Shown here: piece after piece, positions 54,298 through 64,000 of the stretch
Numbering within the stretch: position 1 is the first letter of the stretch
Layout of the letters: every line of letters begins with the position of its first letter
Origin: Plazaster borealis
Taxonomy: Eukaryota; Echinodermata; Asteroidea; Forcipulatida; Labidiasteridae
NCBI GenBank assembly: GCA_021014325.1
Contig: CM037467.1
Span: 4,650,001-4,714,000, forward strand
Length of the DNA: 64,000 nt
Reading direction: 5' to 3'
Made by a program: the position numbers and the translations under genes
The notes under the pieces: generated by a model
The model's database searches: none
Told to the model about the DNA's origin: nothing
Seen by the model: the letters and a program-made list of their open reading frames with translations, nothing else

Positions 54298-54549
54298 TTA
54301 AAGGGTCTGTGTATACGTTTGGTAATGACTCTGAAATTAGTGGCAATACAAACTTACTTGGTAAAGAAGTACAGCAGCTTTGGATAGTAGGCTATAATGC
54401 ATTTTGAGAAACCACTCCAATATCTCAAAAACGCAACCACTTTTTGAAATGAAATTTTCACAGGTTACTTTTATGGTCTACTGTCTACAGCTGTACAGAA
54501 TTGAAACAAACAGTGGGTTCCAAATACCAAACGAATACAATCCCTTTAA
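54298..54549 (-). mobile_element. MITE family B, copy B5 (internally deleted)
   Basis: TTAA at 54298-54301 and 54546-54549. Only 252 bp because the middle ('ccataaccgcagtact' to 'gtccacgcagg') is gone. Reverse of the other B copies. Confidence 0.85.
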
Positions 54550-55039
54550 AGGGGAATGTCCAAAACTGACTAAAATAATGACTTATCACTCAATTCTCTA
54601 AAGCAGTTAATACTATATTACACTTTCAGAGGAAGGTAAAATAAAGAAAACAGGCTGAAAACACATATCATGCGAAGGATCATATTCTGTATTTTTTACT
54701 GGTAAATCATATTTTTGTCTCTTGTTTGCTATGGTGTATGTTGCTTTTGTTATTATGATCATGTTTGCTCTGTATGCGCAATGAGCGTTTTTGCGGATTT
54801 TTGCGCAATATAAATGTTCTCTATTATTATTGTTATAATTCAAAATCATTGAACATAAAGATTTTTTTTTTCGATCTGGAAGCACATTGATAATATAATA
54901 AATTTGATCTTAGAGCGATTCCTCCAGAGCAAAATATTTCCGTGTTAAATATTGCCAAGATCGAGAGCAATTGGATGTCGTCTGGGGAAAAAACACTAAC
55001 TTGAGTTAATTTTATTCGAAATGAGGGCATCATGTTAAG
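54550..55039. other. No gene; possible retroelement 3' tail
   Basis: 'TTGCGCAATATAAATGTTCT' + 'CTATTATTATTG' at 54803-54836 resembles the 'GCGCTATATAA...ATTATTATT' tail of the SINE at 42640 and suggests a short retroposed remnant. Confidence 0.45.
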
Positions 55040-55320
55040 CGCAATGTCGGACACAATTGGTCGGACATAACGGTGTGTCGGACAAAAAAAGGTCAGTCAG
55101 ACATAATTTTGTGTCGGACACAATGGGTATACGTATTGGCTTGTCGGATGTGTCGGACATATTGGTTTGTCGGACACAATTGGTCGGACATAATGGTTTG
55201 TCGGACATAATGGATGGTATACATAATGGTTTATCAGACCCAAAGGTTCCAACAAAATTGTTTGTCGGACACAAAGGTTCTGACAAAATAGTTTGTCGGA
55301 CACAATGTGTCGGACATTAT
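55040..55320. repeat. TGTCGGACA-based tandem repeat
   Basis: Some 16-18 units of about 14-20 bp of the type 'GGTTTGTCGGACATAATG' / 'TTGTCGGACACAATTGG' with irregular spacing. Frames on both strands read through it with periodic SDKPLCPTN/VGHNGLSD-type peptides, which are artefacts. Confidence 0.85.
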
Positions 55321-55870
55321 AGCCCAACCTGGTTGTCGAACGAAATGGTCGATCTCAAACATCAGGTCCGTAAGACGTGTTTGTCGTATATTGAAATTAG
55401 GCGTGAGCATGCCGAAACATTTTCCGTTGTCTCAAAACCGTGACCAGCCTGATGACATTTCTACAGGTTTGTCGTACAGTATGATGTTGAAGACCAGAGG
55501 ACAGGATTTTATCTACTCGATGACAAAAAATAAATTATGATGTAGTATCTGTTTAATGAATCTGACTTTAAGGACGACCGCTCCCTTTCAATATGCGGAG
55601 ATCGCCATGAGTATAATTTCCATGATCTTTGAAATCCGTCCTGTAGGCCTATACGGTTAATAATAACGTACGTGGGTTTCAACTTGTTATGTGCCACTGT
55701 TAATCATGTTGGCAATGACGTAGTGTATAATGAACGGAAGGTCCTACGGCTCTTTTGTGCAGATCACATCCATAGAAGGATTATCACATCCATCGTGAAT
55801 GTCACGAGTGATTATTTAGCTTGTATAACACTCGCTTGCCTGTCCTTGCGGACGATCGATGTTACATTCT
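55321..55870. other. No gene supported
   Basis: No recognised repeat or domain. Confidence 0.45.
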
Positions 55871-56246
55871 TTAAAGGCACTGTACACGTTTGGTAATTAC
55901 TCAAAATATATATTAGCATAAAAACTGACTTGGTAACGAGCAACAGAGAGCTGTTGATAGTATAAAACATTGTGAGAAACGACTCCCTCTGAAGTAACGT
56001 AGTTTTTGAGAAAGAGGTAATTTCTCACTAAAATAATAAAAGACTGCTTGCAAGAAGCCTTTTATTCCTATCTGAAAGCACACAAATTTGTACAACAAGG
56101 GTGGTTTTTTTTTCTTCATTTTCTAGCAACTTCGATGACCAATTGAGCCCAAATTTTCACAGGGTTGTTATTTTATGCATATGTTGGGATACACCAAGTG
56201 AGAACACTGGTCTTTGACAATTACCAAACGTGTTCAGTGCCTTTAA
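55871..56246 (+). mobile_element. MITE family A, copy A10 (near consensus)
   Basis: TTAA at 55871-55874 and 56243-56246, with ends AAAGGCACTGTACACGTTTG and inverted CGTGTTCAGTGCCTTTAA. A good reference copy for the family. Confidence 0.92.
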
Positions 56247-58231
56247 AGGATGCGAGTCGTACTCATTATGATTTACATAATTGTAAGATGTTCAATTAAA
56301 CGGGATGTAAATCAATCCCGAACCCGGACACTTACCTGTGGTGACGTAACCAGATTTTCATTTTGGGATGGGGAGGGGGTGGGGAAGCTCAAGCAGGGGC
56401 AAAGACATTATCTGAGTGGGGGCTATTTAATGTTTGGAACCATTCATTTGTGCACTTTTTCGATCTGGTGTCAATGTAACACCCCAGTTTTTTTGCAGTG
56501 TACATGAAATAACAAACCAGTGAAAATTCCGTTGTGTGAGTCAGGTGAAAATAGTGAAAAGCCATGCACAATAACTTTCAGCATAAAAACGCCGTGTCCT
56601 TAATTTTGGTTCAGGCAGTGCAGGCAAGTGTACCATAAAATTAATAACAAACCTTATTCCACATTCGTCTCCCACTATTTATTTATTTGTTATGTTTTAA
56701 ACAAAATTCACGTCAACAAAAAGATCATTGTGCACGCAACTTATGCTGATGCATACACAAAGAACCAGTTCAAACAAATTTGGTTAATGAGTGCGAGGGT
56801 TTGGGATGCCATTTTGTAATTATTTTGGCCGCACCAGAACAATGAATGTATTGAAGACGTCATGACGTCAGTTGGATGATTTCATTACCTCTCCTACCCT
56901 GAATATTCTCCTTTGTGTTTATCTTTCAAAGGAATAATAGTGAAATTATATCAAGTGACTCTGGAAATGGTTGAATTTATAAAAACATGCGGGTTGTTTT
57001 TATTGATGCTTTACAAATATTGGAGTTCAGACTGATGCCGGCTATACAAGATATGTGCAGAAGCGTGTTATAGACACATCTTATTCTTCTAATAATAATT
57101 GTAATTTTAAACTGACTTTTCATAAATTCTGCACTTTTTAAAATTAAATAGCCTGAAAGTCTATACAATCTGTGTACCATATGTACAACCCTTGTAGGTC
57201 AGTTCTTGTACTCAATGAAATATTCCTACTTTTGTAAGGCCAAATATCATACCTGTATGAAGTCGAGGTTTGATTTATTGAAGAAATGTATACCGCAGTG
57301 TAAGAAATTAGAAATACATCAGAATTTAAATGAGGTTTTTTTTTCACGAATTATTCAAATCCGGAAAATGAAGAGTTTTGTATCTGTGTGTTGGCTACCT
57401 GCCTCATGGTGGTTGGTTTCAACAATCGTGGTGCAGCCATCGGGTATTCAAGTTTCGAGTATTCGAGTTTCGAGTATTCGAGAATCGAGTATTCGAGAAT
57501 CGAGTGTTCGAGAATCGAGTATTCGAGAATCGAGTATTCATTGTCTGAGACAGTCTTGATTTTCTCTTACGGAGGGTCGAAGCTTGGATTAAGAGCTCGC
57601 AAAGGAAACCCTCTGGTTAGATTGGCTGAAAAGGAAACGAACATTTTGTACACTTGGTCAGATGCACTCAATTAATGTTCCAATACCCATTTGAGGGTCA
57701 TTAATGTGGTGAATGGTACATCATCTTGACCCGTGGTTGTATGCTTCAAACTTAGAAAACATTAAGGTACGCGGGACATGCACTTTACTGCACCTTTTAG
57801 AGTGAGGAAAATATTCCCTCAATTGTACTTAGCTATAAAGCAATGTGGTCGTTTTTGAAGATGGACCTTTGAGGATATAATGTGCACTAAATGTGGGATC
57901 GCTTAAGTGAAGATGGCAATAGCTCCACACTTAAAGTGCTGATACTCTCCATATACCAAGTAGAAAGTTGCGCGACTATTAACTTAATTTGTATCTTTTT
58001 AATTTCAGATTGAATAATTCTATATTTTCCGAAGCCATTTTTTCAGTATTTTGGTTTTGGTTTCTACAGGACTACTTCAACAGAATCCTTGTCAAACTGT
58101 CTCACGTCTGGATAGGAATTAAAATGTTTCTACTTTCTGTAATCCAACGTGTCCCCATAATTTCGCACATATGAATTTTACTTATAGCAGCATAAATTGT
58201 TATTGTATATTTCCAAACTACATATTCATAC
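56247..58231. other. No exon recognised; downstream of the channel exons
   Basis: Contains a family F end (about 56462-56500, 'GTGTCAATGTAACACCCCAG' + 'TTTTTTTGCAGTGTAC'). It also has a 15-bp tandem repeat at 57443-57540 (TCGAGTATTCGAGAA units, six to seven copies). Any further C-terminal exon of the channel gene on the minus strand should lie here or beyond, but I could not identify one. Confidence 0.5.
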
Positions 58232-58349
58232 CCGACTGGGGAAAGTTCCTTTTCCTCCTCTTCTTCTGGAACGGCGGCTCCGATTTTGCGGAGACGATCT
58301 TTGGCAACCTCCGACATAATTGCACGCATCTCCGGGTTTTCTTCAAGAA
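58232..58349 (-). CDS. Cyclic-nucleotide-gated channel (HCN/CNG class), end of cNBD exon
   Basis: Third exon seen of a minus-strand channel gene, 118 nt, entering with split codon G|TT after acceptor CAACAG|. It reads VLEENPEMRAIMSEVAKDRL then RKIG, which is the C-helix of the cyclic-nucleotide-binding domain (compare the vertebrate pattern VLEEYPMMR...A.DRL.RIG). An acidic stretch PEEEEEKEL and SPVG follow. The likely donor is GTCGG|GTATGA (phase 2). If unspliced, the frame runs on to a stop at 58102, giving an alternative ending of about 44 residues. Ligand binding moves the C-helix and opens the pore in this family. Confidence 0.85.
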
Positions 58350-58619
58350 CTGTTGAGCACAAAAATGGTTATTCGTGACACACTGAGGGCGCTGTTTCTA
58401 TTACATGTCGTTTTATGCCGGTACTTTAAACGGAACTGTAGGCCCAGTTCAGGCGCAACACCGTAAATATGGGATCAAGCTTATAAACAATTTCAGATTC
58501 AAAATCTCTTTTGCTTCTTTATATTATTATTTGCAAAATAACTGTATATTACTGGTTGTATGGCTTCTGACTGGCACCCCGAACAAAGATATTGACACAT
58601 AGAGAGACCGCCAACATTA

Positions 58620-58690
58620 GGGCTGGATGGCTCAGTTGGTAGAGCAAGTTAATCCGGAGGTTGCAGGCCCAAATCCTGCTCTAGTGAATG
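58620..58690 (+). mobile_element. tRNA-derived SINE head
   Basis: 'GGCTGGATGGCTCAGTTGGT' + AGAGCA gives a clean A box; the B box is the decayed GGCCCAAATCC. About nine bases of the anticodon arm are missing, so no cloverleaf can form. The trailer 'TTTCTTTGTTCAACCCCACA' follows. It lies in the intergenic/intronic space beside the channel exons. Confidence 0.7.
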
Positions 58691-59271
58691 TTTCTTTGTT
58701 CAACCCCACAAAAATTGTATTTGTTATTACTTTTTTCCCCTCTCATTTGAACAGTAATACGTTTGGTATCTGCCTGACATTGCGTCTGAGAATTCATGGG
58801 CGATTCTTGGTTCGACCTTTTACAACGAATTCAACAATACAAATTAATTGGTCCACTTGCATACACTGTCATGGCTGAAGCCAAAGAATAGACCCTTCCC
58901 ATGAAATATGCCAATTACATTTACGCATGCGTACATACACTCTTGGTTGGCAAACGCCATATAGTTGTGCACTGTGCATGCTCACAAACGCGTGCGCATC
59001 ACGTCCAATACAAAAAGTCGCGATGTGTCCTCATTTTTCCAACCAGTAGTGTTCGTGCGCATGTATGATATACAATTTATACATTTGCATATGACGTCAC
59101 ACGCTCAAAAGCGCCCTCACTGAGGCCAAAGGAGGCAAATCATTCGACGATAGCTGTTCTTTGTGCGTAAAACGTGCGCGTGACCTCAGCGTCCCTGTAC
59201 GCACCACGCGCAACACTCAGCCAATGATTGGTCTTCCGTTTGACATTAGTGAGAGCGCTGTATGAGCATGT
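58691..59271. other. Intron of the channel gene, no further feature
   Basis: Contains CG-containing 'gcgcatgcgtac/cgtgcgcat' words (58920-59060, 59165-59220), less CpG-poor than the surroundings. No exon recognised. Confidence 0.45.
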
Positions 59272-59420
59272 ATCAATTCAATTTCAATTCAATTCAAACT
59301 CACATTTATTTCCATACTTCATGAAATTTCCAAACAGTACATAGCCAAAACATTGATTTAAAGAAGTAATCAAAGAAGCATTAATTACAAGGCAGAAAAT
59401 AAAATAAGTATGGAGGCATC
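59272..59420 (-). mobile_element. Retroelement 3' end with (TGAAT)n tail
   Basis: On the minus strand it ends 'AAATGTGAGTTTGAATTGAA' + TTGAAATTGAATTGA, a tandem pentamer-like tail typical of CR1/L2-type LINE 3' ends. No ORF remains, so it is a short 3' fragment. The upstream limit is uncertain. Confidence 0.5.
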
Positions 59421-59675
59421 ATCTAGAAGCCGAGGCTTGTGGTGAGATGCCTGAGGACAGACAAACATAACGTAAACAGGAACAAGAACGTACGGACAGA
59501 CAAGTTGCACAAAGACAGAAATGATGAGAATAATATTAATATTATAGCAATATTAATAATAATAATAACAATGATAATAACGACAATAACAATTAAAAGT
59601 GAAGTAATGTATATAAAGAGAAAACATCAGCTGACTACTAAACATGTGACGTCATTATGCAAGTTGAAATCTTAC

Positions 59676-59771
59676 CGTCTTCAAAGTCGGCCTTCCCTAG
59701 CCTGTAAAGATCGCAGGTGGAGTCTGCTAACACGGACGCGACTCGTCGCTCATCAATTAACAATGAAATTT
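59676..59771 (-). CDS. Cyclic-nucleotide-gated channel, phosphate-binding cassette exon
   Basis: 96-nt exon with acceptor TTCTTACAG| and donor GAAGACG|GTAAG. It completes the Glu codon started by the previous exon (G|AA). It reads EISLLIDERRVASVLADSTC then DLYRLGKADFED. This is the phosphate-binding cassette and following strands of the cNBD (family pattern FGEI.LL...RR.ASV.A.T.C.LY.L...F). The arginine that contacts the cyclic phosphate is present. The usual Thr after it (RRTA in HCN and CNG channels) is Val here. It ends in phase 1, matching the next exon at 58349. Confidence 0.9.
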
Positions 59772-60162
59772 CTGTAAGAAGAACAAAAGACCGAAGGTGA
59801 CAGATTGCATTTATATTTGCAAGAGGTTATTCTGTTACAAGAACAATGATGTTTCATACCTTTAAGGTAGGTTCATGGTGGGAATTGTGTAATTTCTATC
59901 CTTATATAAAGATGATAATGGTACTAAGCATTCTGCGAAATCATTTCGTCTGAAATGCCCCCATTGATTAGAAATCAATTAAAACATTTGAATCTGAGAA
60001 ACAATTCACGATGAATCGTTTTTCTGATTTCTGGGGATTAGTATCCGTTTGCGAATGCTGCGGCCAGAGATGCGGCTGGTACCCGCTGTCATCTCGCTAA
60101 ACGTGGATGGATTCTACCTTCGTGTGAAAATACCGTGACAGTTTTGTTGCTGTTTTCTCAGC

Positions 60163-60518
60163 GTGTCGTGGCCGAGCGGTCTAGTTCACCGAGTCCAAGC
60201 TTTGGTGTTGTCAGCAGCAGAGTGTGGGTTCGAATCCCGGTCATGACACTTGTGCCCTTAACCATAATTGCTTCTTAAAAAGTTGGGAAGGTAGTGCATT
60301 CTGCTCTACCAGCCAAGCTCCTAGTTGATGATACCCATGCCTACATCCTTACGGACTGTGAAGGGGTAACCCTGTTTCAGCCCTAGGAGTAGGTGGCAAC
60401 GTGCCCCTGGTGACAGTTGATTTGGGTCGACAGCCCAAATCAGTTAAGTGTAGCCCTCACCTTGAAGTGGCCGTCCGGCCTTGTGATGTTTATAGGCGAT
60501 ATCTCATAAAAAAAAAAT
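60163..60518 (+). mobile_element. tRNA-Ser/Leu-headed SINE, full length with poly(A)
   Basis: Head GTCGTGGCCGAGCGGTCTAG (A box) with B box GGGTTCGAATCCC at 60226-60238. Then come 'GTGCCCTTAACCATAATTGC', a body with 'GGTAACCCTGTTTCAGCCCT' and 'CCTTGTGATGTTTATAGGCG', and an A run at 60507-60516. Same head type as the minus-strand SINE at 16186-16616 but a different body. The head is too decayed for a tRNA gene (variable arm and anticodon stem do not pair). Confidence 0.8.
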
Positions 60519-61731
60519 TAAAAACAAGTATAGACACTGTATTTACCTGCTTTCACGTATCTACTTTCACGGATGACTTTTATCTTTCTATATAATTTTG
60601 CTTTTAAAGCCTTACGTTGACAAAACTGAAAAAGTGTGTATATCAAACAAGTGTGTATTTTTCAATAATTGTCTTCGTACATAAAACTTGTTTTACAGTG
60701 CTCGGGAGTTTTTACAATTGGCAATTAGTTGCGGTACAGTACCCACCAACACCGTTCCAAAACGGTATACTTTGCTCAGTACTGTTTGATTCCGACGGCT
60801 GTTCTCAAAGTGTTACCCGAGGACGAACTATACCATTGTCTATTGTGTAATAATTTGCCCCAGCGGCTTGGGGAAACTACTCCCTGTCGACCTGCAATGT
60901 CATAATTGATTTACCAGTGTATAACGCAATCCAAACCCCTTAACCAATAATATTATTTCAATCAACATAATAATCAATCACCTTGAAAATACTTAAGATT
61001 AACAATAGGAGTCCATTCTTGTATACAAACCCATAACTCAGTCGTATATCCAACTGTGCCGTTATTGCCATAATCACCACACTAGGGTCAATGACATTTT
61101 CATATATTGTAAATACGTGCATGAATGTACTTGGGATAGACTGTCATGGATAACTACGAAAGTACATTCATTACTTCAACTTACGAGTTGTCATGTATTA
61201 AGAAGGTAATAATTTGATGAGTGTCAAATTTCAACCGTCTAAAAGAAATTAAAGAGGGCGGGGACACAAGAGGGCTTTTTGCTGAAGTTTGATATAGGTT
61301 TTCCGGCCGATTGAAACAGAAATTCTTTCAAATCCACACCTGGCTCATTCAATTTTCATCAGCATTCAACAGTCAAAAGAAGTGTTAATTCAATCTCGAT
61401 AGTTTAGCATTCACTGGTCAAAATGAGATCATTATTTCAAATTCATTTGGTCGCAGTATTCAATTTCGTAAAAGCCAGCTAGCAGTTGTTTGTAGGTAGT
61501 ACAAATTCAACAGAAGAATGGTGAAAGTGTGGTATTGAAAGCCTATAAATGAAATCCAATGACTGAAACAAACCTGAATGAGAAGAACGAAATATTGTGA
61601 GAATGAAAACAAAATTGTACGCACTCGTAGCTAATAGAAAGCCTTTATTGATGGATATGATCAAATTAGGGAAAAGTGCGTGAATTTGAGTGTGTTTTGA
61701 TGAAACTGAATTAACTTTTGCTTAAGGACAC

Positions 61732-62090
61732 GTTTGGTAATTGTCAAAGACCAGTATTCTCACTTGGTGTATCCCAACACATGCATAAAATAACAAACCT
61801 GTAGAAATTTTGGCTCAATTGGTCATCGAAGTTGCAAGACAATAATGAAAGAAAAAACACCCTTGTTGCAGAAATTTGTGTGATTTCAGATGCCTGAGAA
61901 AGGCCTCAGGCCTGAAGTCTTTCTCAGATTCAAATATTTTAGTGAGAAATTACCTCTTTCTCAAAACTTACGTTGCTTCAGAGGGAGTCGTTTCTCACAA
62001 TGTATTATACTATCAACAGCTCTCCGTTGCTCGATAACATGTAAAATGTTATGCTAATAAAAATTACCAAACGTGTCCAGTGCCTTTGAA
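61732..62090 (-). mobile_element. MITE family A, copy A11
   Basis: Left TTAA at 61732-61735, but the terminus is shortened (TTAAGGACACGTTTGGTAAT). Right end 'CGTGTCCAGTGCCTTTGAA' with TTAA mutated. The interior palindrome is larger (AGAAAGGCCTCAGGCCTGAA + GTCTTTCT). It lies in the channel intron. Confidence 0.85.
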
Positions 62091-62122
62091 TTGACAGGGG
62101 AAAATTGTACGCGTGCCATACA

Positions 62123-62270
62123 TTGGAATAGTGGACTATTTTGCAGATACATTTTACGTGCGCGCGTTAGCCGTAAAATGAAGTGCATTCTGGTTTAGAA
62201 ATGTTGTCATCATCTAGACCATCATGCATGGCTAACGCGCGTAAAATTAGTTTGCGAAATAGTCTATTCG
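62123..62270. repeat. Foldback element, arms of about 45 bp
   Basis: 'GAATAGTGGACTATTTTGCA' ... 'TTTTACGTGCGCGCGTTAGC' at the left, against 'GCTAACGCGCGTAAAATTAG' ... 'GCGAAATAGTCTATTC' at the right. The arms are imperfect and the spacer is about 60 bp. Confidence 0.75.
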
Positions 62271-63317
62271 GATCGGTATGTCTGCTGCCACCTACGGTCT
62301 CACGAGCATTTGTATTTATTTACCCCCCCCCCCAATAATAACTGACTCGTCTGGGTGTAGACTGGTCCCCTCACTTTATCCGCAAGGATATTTACAGGCA
62401 CCGGTCTTACAAACCCATGGCAGTGGTTTCATTGGCTAGACATGTAGTGACTTAAGCTTTCCATGTATTATGATTAGTCCGATATGGTGTAGTTTGTCAA
62501 CAGCAGCTACTACTTGCACTTCGATCGTCTGCTGCGTGATAATGTGTGTATGTAATGTATCTCCGTCCGTGTGTATGTTATGGAGAGTCATCATGTTTAA
62601 CTTTAACAATGATGGAGGAACCACAATGACCACCCCACCTCCATGACCTCCTTAACTGCAAGTGAACGCTACAAAACTCAACATCGGACAAGCTACACGG
62701 AAATATTTTGTCAACACATGTGTATTTTAATAGTGGAGTTATATTTTAGTTGCACTATTATTTGGCAGTACGTAGACGATGTAGACGTAGTAGTATGCAA
62801 ATACTGCACACAGGAGAACAGTATAACACCAACACAACAAGTTCGTAAATACCTGTAATCGGGGACCTCCTATTGTCCCTCTTTTAGATGTACCAAACTT
62901 TTCGGCAAAAGCTCCCATTGGTTTTGAACACACTTTCCACCTGGGGACCTTTCCCCAACCGAGGACCCTATTGTACTCTTCTGTTTATAGGTACCCGGTT
63001 TGAATGTATATTTTTACCCATATGTACACATACACAACAATATCTATGAAGACAAACAACGACGAATGGGATGTGGGATCAAAGCTGGCAGGATCCTGCG
63101 AGGCGCGCAAGACGGGTATATGTCGTTATTCATTAGCTTCGAAGTGTAACGTCATTAATGTTCAGGCTTTTTGACCACGTTGGGGCATGTGTGAATCAAA
63201 TTTGGTGCGAACAAGTAAAACGAACTGTTTTTGTTCCATTTTTGTCATTAGTATTATTATTATTATTTTTTCTAGTTACAAGAAAACAACATTACAGTTT
63301 TGTTCCCTCCAACTTAC

Positions 63318-63558
63318 CACCAAAGTGGTCCCCGTCCTGCAGGGTACCAACTACCCGATCATCCACGCAGATTGAAACGATCCCATGTTCGATGAAGTAC
63401 ATGGCGTTGCCGCGGCTACCGGCCTTGATGATTTCGTCACCGGCTAAGTATACCTCGAAGTGGAGCTTTTCAATCAGATCGATGACGAAACTTGGGCTGC
63501 AATTACTCAGGAACTCTGCCTTCTTGACGAGTGAACGTAAGTGGTGCTGAACAATTTC
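63318..63558 (-). CDS. Cyclic-nucleotide-gated channel (HCN/CNG class), C-linker/cNBD exon
   Basis: First exon seen (more lie beyond the right edge): 241 nt, acceptor TTTATCAG| and donor GGTG|GTAAGT, phase 0 to 1. It reads EIVQHHLRSLVKKAEFLSNC (end of C-linker and first cNBD helix), then the beta-roll: PSFVIDLIEKLHFEVYLAGD, EIIKAGSRGNAMYFIEHG, then VVGTLQDGDHFG. The motifs LAGDEIIKAG, MYFIEHG and DGDHFG are diagnostic for HCN/CNG/EAG-type channels. The 241-nt length and the intron inside FG|E agree with my memory of vertebrate HCN exon structure. HCN-like is my first choice, CNG-like second. Product: plasma-membrane cation channel tuned by cAMP/cGMP. Confidence 0.9.
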
Positions 63559-63844
63559 CTGATAAATTAAGTAGAGTGCAGAATCTTGTCATATGGTAAT
63601 TTTCCTCAGAAAATCCTTTAGAAATGCCTTTTCACAGTTAAGATCACTTGAAAATCTCTTGGCCGAATATTATTTTAGGACAACGTTTCTAAGAAGACGA
63701 ATTTTTGTCATTTGTATTTGGTTCATCAATTTGTTTCGTATGACATACAAACCTTACAGCTGATCCAGCAAGATAACTTGAACACTGTCTTCATTAAAAA
63801 AAACATTCTAGGTCCAAATCATCTTACGCACTCGCCATTAGTGT
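63559..63844. other. Intron of the channel gene, no further feature
   Basis: AT-rich. The next upstream exon (pore/S6 and C-linker) is expected beyond the window edge. Confidence 0.6.
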
Positions 63845-63865
63845 TGTTGTTCTCGTTTGTTGTTG

Positions 63866-63915
<50 letters not shown>

Positions 63916-63941
63916 TTGTTGTTGTTGTTGTTGTTGTTGTC

Positions 63942-63972
<31 letters not shown>

Positions 63973-64000
63973 CTGTCGCTGTCGTTGTCGTTGCGTTGTT
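63845..64000. repeat. Trinucleotide microsatellite, (GTT)n then (GTC/GTT)n
   Basis: About 30 GTT triplets with two interruptions (63845-63937), then a GTC-rich compound stretch (GTCGTCGTC, then GTCGTT and GTCGCT units) to the window end. The interruptions suggest an older, diverging array on the right side. Confidence 0.95.

Larger units (their letters stand above)
59772..63317 (-). other. Intron of the channel gene
   Basis: 3.5 kb between donor GGTG|GTAAGT (63317) and acceptor TTACAG| (59772), splitting the FG|E of the cassette. It holds a SINE (60163-60518), MITE A11, a foldback (62123-62270) and a C run (62322-62334). No further exon is needed or seen. Confidence 0.8.

Noticed and set aside
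58620..58690. Functional tRNA gene
   Set aside because: Anticodon arm is deleted and the B box is mutated; SINE trailer present.
60163..60248. Functional tRNA-Ser/Leu gene
   Set aside because: A and B boxes are present, but stems do not pair and a SINE body with poly(A) follows.
63158..63550. 130-codon plus-strand ORF
   Set aside because: It is the antisense shadow of the channel exon at 63318-63558.

Overview
This is a eukaryotic, animal window. It is AT-rich and intron-rich and is dominated by interspersed repeats. It most likely comes from a marine deuterostome, and an echinoderm such as a sea star is my best guess. That is an inference from the Gmr1-like Ty3/gypsy element, the tRNA-headed SINEs with 'CCTTGAGCAAGGCACT'-type cores, the many small inverted-repeat elements and the gene content. 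No bacterial-style operons, rRNA genes, intact tRNA genes or CRISPR arrays were seen.

Host genes. (1) A two-exon Ly6/uPAR-type (LU domain) GPI-anchored protein lies on the plus strand, with exons at 1754-2047 and 10480-10707. Its 8.4 kb intron is full of repeats. (2) Three exons of a cyclic-nucleotide-gated ion channel of the HCN/CNG class lie on the minus strand (63318-63558, 59676-59771, 58232-58349). They encode the C-linker end and the whole cyclic-nucleotide-binding domain. The upstream exons with the transmembrane part lie beyond the right edge. (3) Two weaker exon candidates are at 15702-15892 (+) and 31477-31782 (-).

Centrepiece. A complete, very young LTR retrotransposon (44292-52001, minus strand) has 1369 and 1366 bp LTRs that differ by one substitution and two tiny indels. 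It has a 5-bp target duplication (GATCT), a tRNA-Pro primer-binding site, a polypurine tract and one uninterrupted 1578-codon gag-pol ORF. Its pol order is protease - integrase - reverse transcriptase - RNase H. This is the Ty1/copia-like order found in the Gmr1 group of deuterostome Ty3/gypsy elements, not the usual Ty3 order. The element has inserted into an older TIR element (44015-52211).

Repeat landscape. Two related MITE families (called A and B here) share ends and TTAA target sites. They supply 16 copies, about 9% of the window. Other families called here are C (stem-loop 'agctctatgaaattgggccc'), E, F, G ('CACTCTAAAAACTC' ends with GGGTC/GACCC cores, in one place expanded to a 50-bp minisatellite), H, I (host of the LTR element), and several single foldback elements. 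There are also tRNA-headed SINEs on both strands, a LINE ORF2 remnant (about 19690-20140), and several large tandem arrays (2433-3200, 4881-5440, 17037-18512, 27824-28592, 33550-34200, 35717-36770, 55040-55320). The right edge ends in a long GTT/GTC microsatellite. Family letters are labels for this report only.
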